A stretch of DNA of 60,955 nucleotides. It comes from Oscillospiraceae bacterium (GTDB taxonomy: Bacteria; Bacillota; Clostridia; Oscillospirales; Oscillospiraceae). The position numbers were made by a program, and so were the translations under genes. The DNA lies in contig JAFQTF010000022.1 in NCBI GenBank assembly GCA_017409205.1, positions 1 to 60,955 on the forward strand, in the 5' to 3' direction. Shown piece after piece: positions 43,715-50,884 of this stretch. Under the pieces are notes generated by a model. It searched no databases, was not told the DNA's origin, and saw only the letters and a list, made by a program, of their open reading frames with translations. The stretch's first letter is position 1, and every line of letters begins with the position of its first letter.

Positions 43715-44758
43715 TTATTCCTTCACCACGGGGTGGAGACCCTTGGCAGCCAGTTCTTCCTTCACCTTATGGCAGGAAACGAAGTGGCTGACGCCATCAA
43801 TGATATACTCTTCCAGCATGGGCCGCTCGGTCTTGCACTTGTCGCAGACCTCGGGGCAGCGGGGATGGAAGGTACAGCCGCTGGGAGGATTGGCGGGAGA
43901 GGGAACGTCGCCCTGCAGGGGGATGCGCTTCTTGGTCTGATTCACATCAGCAACAGGGATCGCGGACAGCAGAGCCTTGGTATAGGGATGCAGCGTATTG
44001 GCAAACAGTTCCTCAGAGGTGGTCAGCTCCACCACCCGGCCCAGATACATAACGGCGATACGGTCGGCCAGGTACTCAACCACAGACAGGTCATGGGTGA
44101 TGAAGATGTAGGTCAGCTGATATTCTTCCTTCAGCTGGTTCAGAAGCTTCAGAACCTGAGCCTGAATGGAGACGTCCAGCGCAGAAACCGCTTCGTCACA
44201 GATAATCAGTTCGGGGTTGACGGACAGGGCACGGGCAATACCGATTCTCTGACGCTGGCCGCCGGAGAACTCGTTGGGGTAACGGGTCATGTAGTCCCGG
44301 GGCAGGTTGACGGATTCCAGCAGGTCGCCGATCTTCTTGATACGGTCATCCTTATTCTTCATGCCGAACTTGATCAGGGGATCCTCCAGGGAGCCGAAGA
44401 TGGTGAAGGCAGGATTCAGAGAAGAGTAGGGATCCTGGAACACGATCTGGATCTTCTGACGGGCATTGTCGATCTCCTTGCGGGTCAGGGTTCTCAGATT
44501 CTTGTAGCCGTCCTCAAACTTGTATTCCATGGAGCCGTCGGTGATGGGCACCAGCTGCAGAATGGACTTACCCAGGGTGGTCTTGCCGCAGCCGGACTCA
44601 CCAACCAGGCCCAGAGTTTCACCCTTGTAGACATCCAGGCTGATATCGTCAACAGCCTTGACATAGCCCACAGTGCGCTTCATCAGACCCTTTTTGATGG
44701 GGAAGTAGGTTTTGGCGCCTCTGACTTTCAGAAGGACTTCTTTTTCCTTATTTTCCAT
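43715..44758 (-). CDS. Opp/Dpp-type ABC ATPase (OppF/DppF)
   Basis: 347 residues. Walker A GESGCGKTT, signature FSGGQRQRIGIARAL, Walker B LIICDEAVSALDVS. The C-terminal oligopeptide-transporter domain ends with an iron-sulfur-type cysteine cluster (CTFHPRCPEVCDKC). The start overlaps the end of the preceding ATPase gene by 11 bases. It serves the permeases and permuted binding protein upstream. Confidence 0.93.
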   Translation of the reverse strand: MENKEKEVLLKVRGAKTYFPIKKGLMKRTVGYVKAVDDISLDVYKGETLGLVGESGCGKTTLGKSILQLVPITDGSMEYKFEDGYKNLRTLTRKEIDNARQKIQIVFQDPYSSLNPAFTIFGSLEDPLIKFGMKNKDDRIKKIGDLLESVNLPRDYMTRYPNEFSGGQRQRIGIARALSVNPELIICDEAVSALDVSIQAQVLKLLNQLKEEYQLTYIFITHDLSVVEYLADRIAVMYLGRVVELTTSEELFANTLHPYTKALLSAIPVADVNQTKKRIPLQGDVPSPANPPSGCTFHPRCPEVCDKCKTERPMLEEYIIDGVSHFVSCHKVKEELAAKGLHPVVKE

Positions 44759-45773
44759 TTGCCGTTACCTCCTTATAGTTGAAGCAGCGCACGTAATGGC
44801 CCTCGGTGACCCATTCCTCGGGAGGCATCTCATTCTGGCAGCGCTCGCAGGCGTAATCGCAGCGGGGGCAGAACTGGCAGCCCTTGGGCCGCTTGAAGGG
44901 GTCGGGGGTAGAACCCCGGATGGGCTCCAGCTGCTGATTCTTGCCCTTGCCCAGAACGGGGATAGACCGCAGCAGGGCCTTGGTATAGGGATGGGAAGGA
45001 TTGGTGAAGATCTTCTCCACAGGACCGTATTCCACGATGTTGCCCATGTACATAACGGCAACCTCATCGGCCATTTCTGCCACGACGCCCATGTTGTGGG
45101 TAATCATCATGATGGCAGTGTCGTGTTCCTTCTTCAGGTTGTTCATCAGATCAAAGATCTGGGCGGAAATGGTAACGTCCAGCGCAGTGGTGGGCTCGTC
45201 AGCCAGCAGGATCTTGGGTTCGCAGGACATACCCATGGCGATCATGGAACGCTGACGCATACCGCCGGAGAACTGGTGAGGATATTCGCCGTAGCGGATG
45301 TCAGGCGCAGGGATGCCCATGTCGGCCAGGTCTTCGATGGCAGCTGCCTTGTACTCGGCCTTGGTCATGCCCTTCTTGTGCTCCTTCAGCATTTCCTCGA
45401 TCTGGGAGCCAACGGTATACACAGGATTCAGAGCGGTCATGGGATCCTGGAAGATGATGGCGATGTCTTCGCCACGGAGCTTACGCATCTGCTTGCCGTT
45501 CTTTTCCAGCTGATCCAGACGGATCTCCTGACCATCTTCCTTATAGTAGGTAATGGAGCCACTCTCGATGCGGCTCAGATCAGGCAGCAGCCGCAGAATG
45601 GAGTTGGCGGTAACAGACTTGCCGCAGCCGGACTCGCCGACCACGCACAGGGTTCTGCCCCGCTTGATGTCAAAGCTGACACCACGGATGACCTTGTTGC
45701 ATCTCTGGTTGGTATAGAAATAGACATGCAGGTCTTTTACGCTCAGAACAACATCATTATTTTTTTCAGCCAT
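44748..45773 (-). CDS. Opp/Dpp-type ABC ATPase (OppD/DppD)
   Basis: 341 residues. Walker A GESGCGKSV, signature FSGGMRQRSMIAMGM, Walker B LLADEPTTALDVT, and the C-terminal CQFCPRCDYACERC cluster. The ATG at 45771-45773 is preferred, with AAGAGGTGA just upstream; a GTG three codons earlier is possible. Sialic acid carriers of this family (SatABCD in Haemophilus ducreyi) also use two such ATPases. Confidence 0.93.
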   Translation of the reverse strand: MAEKNNDVVLSVKDLHVYFYTNQRCNKVIRGVSFDIKRGRTLCVVGESGCGKSVTANSILRLLPDLSRIESGSITYYKEDGQEIRLDQLEKNGKQMRKLRGEDIAIIFQDPMTALNPVYTVGSQIEEMLKEHKKGMTKAEYKAAAIEDLADMGIPAPDIRYGEYPHQFSGGMRQRSMIAMGMSCEPKILLADEPTTALDVTISAQIFDLMNNLKKEHDTAIMMITHNMGVVAEMADEVAVMYMGNIVEYGPVEKIFTNPSHPYTKALLRSIPVLGKGKNQQLEPIRGSTPDPFKRPKGCQFCPRCDYACERCQNEMPPEEWVTEGHYVRCFNYKEVTANGK

Positions 45774-45785
45774 GTCTCTCACCTC

Positions 45786-46724
45786 TTAACCAATCTGAGT
45801 GGGGTCGGATGCATCCCGGAGGCCGTCACCAATGAAGTTGATGGACAGAACAAACAGGATCAGCATAATGGCGCAGGGCAGCCACATCCACCAGTATTCC
45901 AGCCAGTCAAAACGGATGGTGCCACCGTTGGTGATAACATTAATAATGTTGCCCCAGGTTGCGATCTCCTGAGGAACGCCGTAACCCAGCACAGACAGGG
46001 ATGCTTCCTGCAGGATGAACATGGCGGTGGACAGCGTAATATTGACCACCACGGGACCCAGCGTATTGGGCAGCAGATGCTTGAAAGCGATCTTGGCATC
46101 GGAAATACCAAAGGCCCGGAGCGCCTGCACGAATTCCTGCTGCTTCAGGCTGAGCACCTTGGAACGGGTCATACGGTACATGCCCGGCCAGCCGGTGAGA
46201 ATAAAGATAATAATCAGATTTTCCATACTCTGACCAACCAGTGCCACGATGATGATAATCAGGACCATCTGGGGGATGGACTGGAAGATATCAGAGATCT
46301 TGATCAGCAGGCTGTCCACAATGCCACCCTTGTAGCCAACATACAGGCCCAGAGTAACACCCACCAGAGCGGCGCCCAGGGCGGAGCCCAGGCCGACAAT
46401 GATGGAGATCCGGCCACCGTAGAGGATACGGGTCCAGATATCACGGCCCATCTGGTCGGTACCCATGATATGTTCCGCACTGGGAGGAGCCATCTTGGCC
46501 CGCAGGTCAAACATCATGGGATCATACTTGCTAAACAGAGGTGCACCGAAGCACAGCACGCAGATCACAACGAACAGCAGCACGCCGATAACGGCCAGCT
46601 TGTTGGAGGTAAGTTTACGCAGAGTTCTGTTGGTCAGCTTGGTGCCCAACTTTCCGCTTTCTTCAGCCGCTCTGATCTTATCCAACTTTCGATCAAGCGC
46701 TGTTTTCTTCATCGTATTACTCAT
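45786..46724 (-). CDS. Opp/Dpp-type ABC permease (OppC/DppC)
   Basis: 312 residues with six hydrophobic segments. GTDQMGRDIWTRILYGGRIS and the EAA-like loop VQALRAFGISDAKIAFKHLLPN are standard OppC marks; the tail GDGLRDASDPTQIG is typical. The ATG at 46722-46724 overlaps the stop of the OppB gene (ATGA), so translation is coupled. Confidence 0.93.
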   Translation of the reverse strand: MSNTMKKTALDRKLDKIRAAEESGKLGTKLTNRTLRKLTSNKLAVIGVLLFVVICVLCFGAPLFSKYDPMMFDLRAKMAPPSAEHIMGTDQMGRDIWTRILYGGRISIIVGLGSALGAALVGVTLGLYVGYKGGIVDSLLIKISDIFQSIPQMVLIIIIVALVGQSMENLIIIFILTGWPGMYRMTRSKVLSLKQQEFVQALRAFGISDAKIAFKHLLPNTLGPVVVNITLSTAMFILQEASLSVLGYGVPQEIATWGNIINVITNGGTIRFDWLEYWWMWLPCAIMLILFVLSINFIGDGLRDASDPTQIG

Positions 46725-47671
46725 GACAACTTCACCCTCGGATCGAGTACTGCAGTCAGAATATCCACCAACAGGGAGGACAGCAGTACCATAAGCACCA
46801 TAAACAGGCCAACGGACATAATAATCGGGGTATTCTGGGTCTTGATGGCATCTGTGAACCACACGCCAACACCAGGCCACTGGAAGATATTCTCAATAAC
46901 AATAGCGCCGCTGATCAGTGTGGGCAGACGGAAGCCGATCAGAACCATGACGGGGGTGCAGGCCACACGGAATCCGTGGAACATATTGACCTTCCACTCC
47001 GCCAGGCCCTTGGCCCGCGCAGTCTTGACGTAGTCGCAGTTCATGGAATCCAGCATGGCAGAGCGGGAGTAACGCATAACACCGGCGGTCTGGGAAATGC
47101 CCAGGGCGAAAGCCGGCAGGAACAGGTGATGCAGCTCGCTGATGAGTCCGCCGTCACCTCTCTGACCTACAGGGAACCACTGCAGGTTCAGTGCAAACAG
47201 GATGATACAGAAAATACCGAACAGGAACTGGGGAATAGCAACGCCCACCATGCCGGCAACAGTCAGCACGTTATCGGCGATCTTGCCTTTCTTCAGTGCA
47301 GAAACGACACCCAGCAGAATACCCAGGAAAGAAGAGAGGATCAGAGATGCCAGAGACAGCTCGATGGTTGCGGGCAGCTTCTGCATCATCAGCGTTGCAA
47401 CAGGCATGTTGTTCTGGAGGGAATAGCCAAGGTCGCCCTTGCAGACACCCACCAGCCAGTTGAAATAGCGGACGATCATGGGGCCGTCCAGACCCTTTGC
47501 AGCGCGGAAGGCTGCAATCTCTTCCTCGGACATCTCGGCCAGCTGGTCCATGGGGATCAGGAAGTCGATAACATCACCGGGCATCATTTCGATACCTGCA
47601 TAGATCAGGAATGTGATGATCAGCAGCATCGGGATCATGCCCAGCAGTTTTCTAAGCGTAAAGTTTACCAT
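46721..47671 (-). CDS. Opp/Dpp-type ABC permease (OppB/DppB)
   Basis: 316 residues with six hydrophobic segments. The N-terminus LRKLLGMIPMLLIITFLIYA, the loop KTARAKGLAEWKVNMFHGFR and the ending DPRVKLS are family features. It is separated from the binding-protein gene by 160 bases that contain hairpins, a common arrangement that allows less permease than receptor. Confidence 0.93.
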   Translation of the reverse strand: MVNFTLRKLLGMIPMLLIITFLIYAGIEMMPGDVIDFLIPMDQLAEMSEEEIAAFRAAKGLDGPMIVRYFNWLVGVCKGDLGYSLQNNMPVATLMMQKLPATIELSLASLILSSFLGILLGVVSALKKGKIADNVLTVAGMVGVAIPQFLFGIFCIILFALNLQWFPVGQRGDGGLISELHHLFLPAFALGISQTAGVMRYSRSAMLDSMNCDYVKTARAKGLAEWKVNMFHGFRVACTPVMVLIGFRLPTLISGAIVIENIFQWPGVGVWFTDAIKTQNTPIIMSVGLFMVLMVLLSSLLVDILTAVLDPRVKLS

Positions 47672-47695
47672 GGGATAGCCCCTTTCTGTAGCATT

Positions 47696-47753
47696 CCAAT
47701 GATCCTCCGAAAAAGCAGTCAGATACTGTCTGCCTTTCTAAGAAGATCATTGG
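47696..47753 (-). other. Structured intergenic region with attenuator before the OppB gene
   Basis: CCAATGATC (47696-47704) and GATCATTGG (47745-47753) can pair over 9 bases. Between them a short hairpin (47715-47733) followed on the - strand by TTTTT forms a small terminator. The two structures are nested and could trade off. Confidence 0.5.
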
Positions 47754-47792
47754 CCGATCTGGCAGTTTTTGCCAAATCATCAGTAACATTCA

Positions 47793-47813
47793 GGGGCCAG
47801 CAGAGCTGGCCCC
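47793..47813 (-). other. Hairpin after the permuted binding-protein gene
   Basis: A perfect 8-bp GC-rich stem (GGGGCCAG and complement) with a 5-base loop and no T-run, 19 bases after the stop codon. Probably protects the receptor mRNA. Confidence 0.6.
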
Positions 47814-47831
47814 CTAATTGTTGTACGGAGA

Positions 47832-49487
47832 TTACTTAGCGGGTCTCTCGAACATGTTGATGAAGATATAACGGGGGAAGGTGACGTTGACAGTCTCAAC
47901 GTTGTAGCCTTCCATAGCCTGCAGCTGCTGGACCTGTGCGGAGTCCTTGCAGAATGCGTAGTCGATGTTGCCAGCCTGAGCATTGGTGATCAGGTTGGTG
48001 TCGCCGGCGTCGGTGGAGGGATACATGTAGATCTTCTCAATGTTGCCGGTACCGGTCATGTAGTAGTCAGCATTCTTGACCAGAGTGGTGTACTCGCCCA
48101 GCTTAACGGTTTCGACCTTGAAGGGGCCGGTGCCGATGGGAGCCTGCCAGAAGGTGTCAGCAGCGAAGTTCTCGGGAGTAACGTTCTCCAGAGCATGCTT
48201 GGGCAGGACGGGCCACTGGGAGAAGACAGTCAGAGCATTGGGCTGGGGATTGTTGAAGGTGAAGACAACATTGTTGCCGTCGACCTCGATGGAAGCAGCA
48301 TCGTTGATGACATCGGTCATAACGGTGTTGGCGCCGGGAACGGTGGGATAGTATTCGAAGGTCCACTTGACATCTTCAGCGGTAAAGGGAGTGCCGTCGT
48401 GCCAGACAACGCCCTCACGGATGGTGAAGGTGATGGTCTTGCCGTCTTCGGAGACTTCGAAAGCCTCAGCCAGCTGGCCGTCGGTGGGAGTCAGGGAGGA
48501 ATCAGCATTCAGCAGACGCTCGAAGACCAGTTCCTGATGCCAGAACAGAGCGGGGTTGGTAGCGGGATGCTCCAGGAAGTTGACAGCACCGGTGTTGGTG
48601 TACAGGGTGTTGTCTTCACGGTCGATGGTCCAGTCCAGAATGTTCTTCTGGTAAGCGAACTGGTCATTGCCGGGAGCGTTGCCAGCCATATCCAGCTTGT
48701 CAGAGGTGACAACCCAGGAGGGGATGTAGAACAGGGGGATGACGGTTGCGTCAGCGTTTTCGTACTGCTGGATGGCATCGTAAGCAGCCTTCTGATCCTC
48801 TGCGGTAACAGCGACCTTTGCGGTGTCGATCAGAGCGTCCAGCTCGTCGTTCCACTTAACGGTGGAGTTGTTGGCAGCGGTGGAATGATGGCGGTTGTAG
48901 AACTCGCCCAGGGTCAGAGCGTTGGTACCGGCAAATGCGATGTCCCAGTCAACAGCGGAGGTGACGCCGTCAGGAGAGGGAGTCCACAGCAGAGCGGTCA
49001 GGTTGTCGGTCAGCAGCTGGAATTCCATGTTGACGCCGACCATCTGCCAGTAGCCCTGGATAGCGGTGATGGTGTCCAGCAGGTTAGCGGTGTAGTAAAC
49101 AGCCTGGATGGTGTAGGAGCCGTCCCAGCCTGCTTCGGCCAGCAGCTGCTTGGCCAGCTCGGGGTTGTAAGAGTACTCGGTCAGACCGTCAGCCTGCCAG
49201 GTGCCCTCGGGAACCAGGGACTTCTTGGCAGCAACAACGGTGTTGTCCCACAGGCCTTCTACGATGGCATCCATATCAATGGCATACCACAGAGCCTGAC
49301 GGACGCGGGGGTCCTGCAGGGGGTGTGCGTAGGTTACGCCCTCGTCAGCACTGGGTGCTGCGGGAGCTTCGGCTGCGGGAGCATCAGCAGCGGGAGCGTC
49401 GGCCTTGGGAGCTTCAGCGGTGCCACCACAGGCGACCAGGGTCAGAGCCATGGCCAGAACCAGCAGCAGAGAGATCAGCTTCTTCAT
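47832..49487 (-). CDS. Substrate-binding lipoprotein of SBP family 5 with circularly permuted order
   Basis: The receptor of the Opp-type transporter, 551 residues. The signal MKKLISLLLVLAMALTLVAC has its lipid Cys at 20; an Ala/Pro linker runs to about 50. Residues 55-290 hold the part that is C-terminal in every family 5 protein I know: DPRVRQALWYAID (59-71), YNPELAKQLLAEAGW (107-121), PLFYIPSW (251-258), ending NILDWTID. Residues 292-551 hold the normal N-terminal part: VFERLL (321), LAEAFEVSEDGKTITFTIRE (339-358), WHDGTPFTAEDV (362-373), IGTGPFK (451), NADYY (472), and end RYIFINMFERPAK, where DPRVRQAL should follow. The frame is unbroken. Context suggests sialic acid as ligand. Confidence 0.9.
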   Translation of the reverse strand: MKKLISLLLVLAMALTLVACGGTAEAPKADAPAADAPAAEAPAAPSADEGVTYAHPLQDPRVRQALWYAIDMDAIVEGLWDNTVVAAKKSLVPEGTWQADGLTEYSYNPELAKQLLAEAGWDGSYTIQAVYYTANLLDTITAIQGYWQMVGVNMEFQLLTDNLTALLWTPSPDGVTSAVDWDIAFAGTNALTLGEFYNRHHSTAANNSTVKWNDELDALIDTAKVAVTAEDQKAAYDAIQQYENADATVIPLFYIPSWVVTSDKLDMAGNAPGNDQFAYQKNILDWTIDREDNTLYTNTGAVNFLEHPATNPALFWHQELVFERLLNADSSLTPTDGQLAEAFEVSEDGKTITFTIREGVVWHDGTPFTAEDVKWTFEYYPTVPGANTVMTDVINDAASIEVDGNNVVFTFNNPQPNALTVFSQWPVLPKHALENVTPENFAADTFWQAPIGTGPFKVETVKLGEYTTLVKNADYYMTGTGNIEKIYMYPSTDAGDTNLITNAQAGNIDYAFCKDSAQVQQLQAMEGYNVETVNVTFPRYIFINMFERPAK

Positions 49488-49517
49488 TTGTTTTCCTCCT
49501 AATATTTCTGAAATGGA

Positions 49518-49592
49518 TCCGCCGTTCTCTTCCGGCGGACGTTTTCAAAGATGAAAACATTTTCAGAATTCCTGCTCTTTTTGCAGGAATTC
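49518..49592 (-). other. Three-hairpin 5' leader of the permuted binding-protein operon
   Basis: Stems at 49518-49539 (7 bp, TCCGCCG), 49541-49558 (6 bp, GTTTTC) and 49566-49592 (10 bp, GAATTCCTGC) lie between the promoter and the start codon. None is followed by a T-run on the - strand, so transcription termination is not evident. Confidence 0.5.
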
Positions 49593-49619
49593 GGGAAATA
49601 ATTTCCACCTTTCATGTTC

Positions 49620-49648
49620 ATTTTACACAAAGGCAACTATCAAGTCAA
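49620..49648 (-). promoter_or_regulatory. Promoter of the Opp-type transporter/nanA operon
   Basis: On the - strand: TTGACT (49643-49648), 17 bases, TAAAAT (49620-49625), with A/T tracts upstream that could act as an UP element. Confidence 0.82.
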
Positions 49649-49728
49649 CAAACATTTGCTCTCGCCCAAGAAAAAAATTTTCATCTATTCTTGTGCATTT
49701 TGCCATATTTTCTTTTTTCTTCCCGGTC

Positions 49729-49757
49729 TTGCTTTCCCTCCGGCGACATGGTATTAT
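49729..49757 (+). promoter_or_regulatory. Promoter of the YhcH-like gene
   Basis: TTGCTT (49729-49734), 17 bases, TATTAT (49752-49757), 45 bases before the start codon. Confidence 0.65.
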
Positions 49758-49802
49758 TAAGAATAACATTTTCTGGAAATCTTTGACAAAAAAGGAGACG
49801 CT

Positions 49803-50252
49803 ATGATCTACACAAAACGCAAGCACCTGCACCGTTATCTGGGCCAGAGTGCCGCTCTGGACACTGCCATCCGTTATCTGGATACCGCTGATCTGACCGC
49901 CCTGACCAAGGGCCGCAATGAGGTGGACGGCGACCAGGTATTCATCAACCGGTTCGACTACCAGACCATGCCTCAGGAGCAGGCCATTTGGGAGGGCCAT
50001 GTGCAGTACGCCGATATGCACGTTCTGCTGTCCGGCCACGAAAAGATCGGCGTCACCAATGTGGAAGCCCTCACCGAGACTGTTTTCAAACCGGATGAGG
50101 ATTTCAAGGGCTTTGACGGCCCCGTGGAAGTCTGGTTCCCCATGACCACCGAGGACATCCTCATCGTCTACCCCGAGGATATTCACATGGTCAAGGTCCT
50201 GGACGGCGACAGTGCACTGGTACAAAAGGCCTGTTTCAAGATCAAAGTATAA
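49803..50252 (+). CDS. YhcH/YjgK/YiaL-family protein (NanQ-like)
   Basis: 149 residues, a DUF386 cupin-type fold. GRNEVDGDQVFINRFDYQT, WEGHVQYADMHVLLSGHEKI and VYPEDIHMVKV are family landmarks with candidate metal ligands (His65, Asp70, His72, His127). E. coli YhcH (NanQ), encoded in a nan operon, speeds sialic acid anomer interconversion; relatives are also found with other sugars. The divergent position beside nanA supports a sialic acid role. GGAG precedes the ATG. Confidence 0.88.
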   Translation: MIYTKRKHLHRYLGQSAALDTAIRYLDTADLTALTKGRNEVDGDQVFINRFDYQTMPQEQAIWEGHVQYADMHVLLSGHEKIGVTNVEALTETVFKPDEDFKGFDGPVEVWFPMTTEDILIVYPEDIHMVKVLDGDSALVQKACFKIKV

Positions 50253-50266
50253 TTATTATAGTACGC

Positions 50267-50298
50267 AAGATCCCCGGTTCCGAAGAACCGGGGATCTT
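50267..50298. terminator. Bidirectional terminator, YhcH-like / GtrA-like genes
   Basis: A perfect 14-bp stem AAGATCCCCGGTTC with its complement and a CGAA loop between convergent genes. The identical 32 bases occur again at 58578-58609. Confidence 0.93.
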
Positions 50299-50302
50299 TT
50301 CA

Positions 50303-50884
50303 TTATTCGGCCTTTTTCCCCTCCGGGAAAATGATCTTGAACACAAAGAAGAACACCACCATGGAGATGCCGCCCATCAGCACCGTGGTGCCGATGTTGT
50401 ACAGCCAACCCGGCAGCAGCTGCGAGGCCACAGCCAGCCACACACAGTTGATGGAATTCACCACCAGGGTGATGACCACCCAGGCCAGGAAATACCACAG
50501 CATCTGATACCACACATTTCCCTTGCTGCGGAAAGTGATGTTGCGCTGCAGGGGGAAATTGATGACCTGCGCCAGGAAGGAACCGGCCAGCATTGCAATA
50601 AGATAGCCCACACCGCCGCCGATGACCACATTTCCCGCCGCATCATACAACACATCGTAGCCAATGGCATTCCAGGTAAAGTCAATGCCCAGCAGCCGCA
50701 GGGGTACTGCCGGCCAGCTCCAGGCCATGCCTGCCAGTTCCAGACCCAGCAGATTGGGCAGGAACGCATAGATGATGTACTGGATCACAGTGACCAGATT
50801 GCTGAACAGGAAGAACAGGCCGCCCTCCCGCAGCCATTTGGCTGCCTTGGGGTGCTTCTCGGCCCAGACTTTATACTGATTCAT
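50303..50884 (-). CDS. GtrA-like membrane protein
   Basis: 193 residues with about four to five hydrophobic segments. FLAQVINFPLQRNITFRSKGN fits the GtrA signature, in which a membrane helix runs into an N-R-x-F-T-F-like motif. GtrA proteins are linked to flipping or handling of polyprenol-linked sugars for surface glycans. Longer than the minimal 120-150 residues. The start at 50882-50884 follows GAGGTG and overlaps the GH3 gene end by 14 bases. Why it follows two glycosidase genes is unclear. Confidence 0.75.
   Translation of the reverse strand: MNQYKVWAEKHPKAAKWLREGGLFFLFSNLVTVIQYIIYAFLPNLLGLELAGMAWSWPAVPLRLLGIDFTWNAIGYDVLYDAAGNVVIGGGVGYLIAMLAGSFLAQVINFPLQRNITFRSKGNVWYQMLWYFLAWVVITLVVNSINCVWLAVASQLLPGWLYNIGTTVLMGGISMVVFFFVFKIIFPEGKKAE

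Larger units (their letters stand above)
49488..49802. other. 315-base divergent control region
   Basis: Holds two back-to-back promoters: the receptor-transporter operon to the left (49620-49648) and the YhcH-like gene to the right (49729-49757), with an AT-rich 80-base stretch between them that could bind a shared regulator. The left transcript has a 5' leader of about 125 bases with three hairpins. No gene is seen. Confidence 0.75.

Noticed and set aside
44712-47033. A 773-codon open frame opposite the Opp genes
   Set aside because: Antisense of OppD/OppC sequences with clear Walker and permease motifs; the product is Asn/His/Gln-rich with no family.
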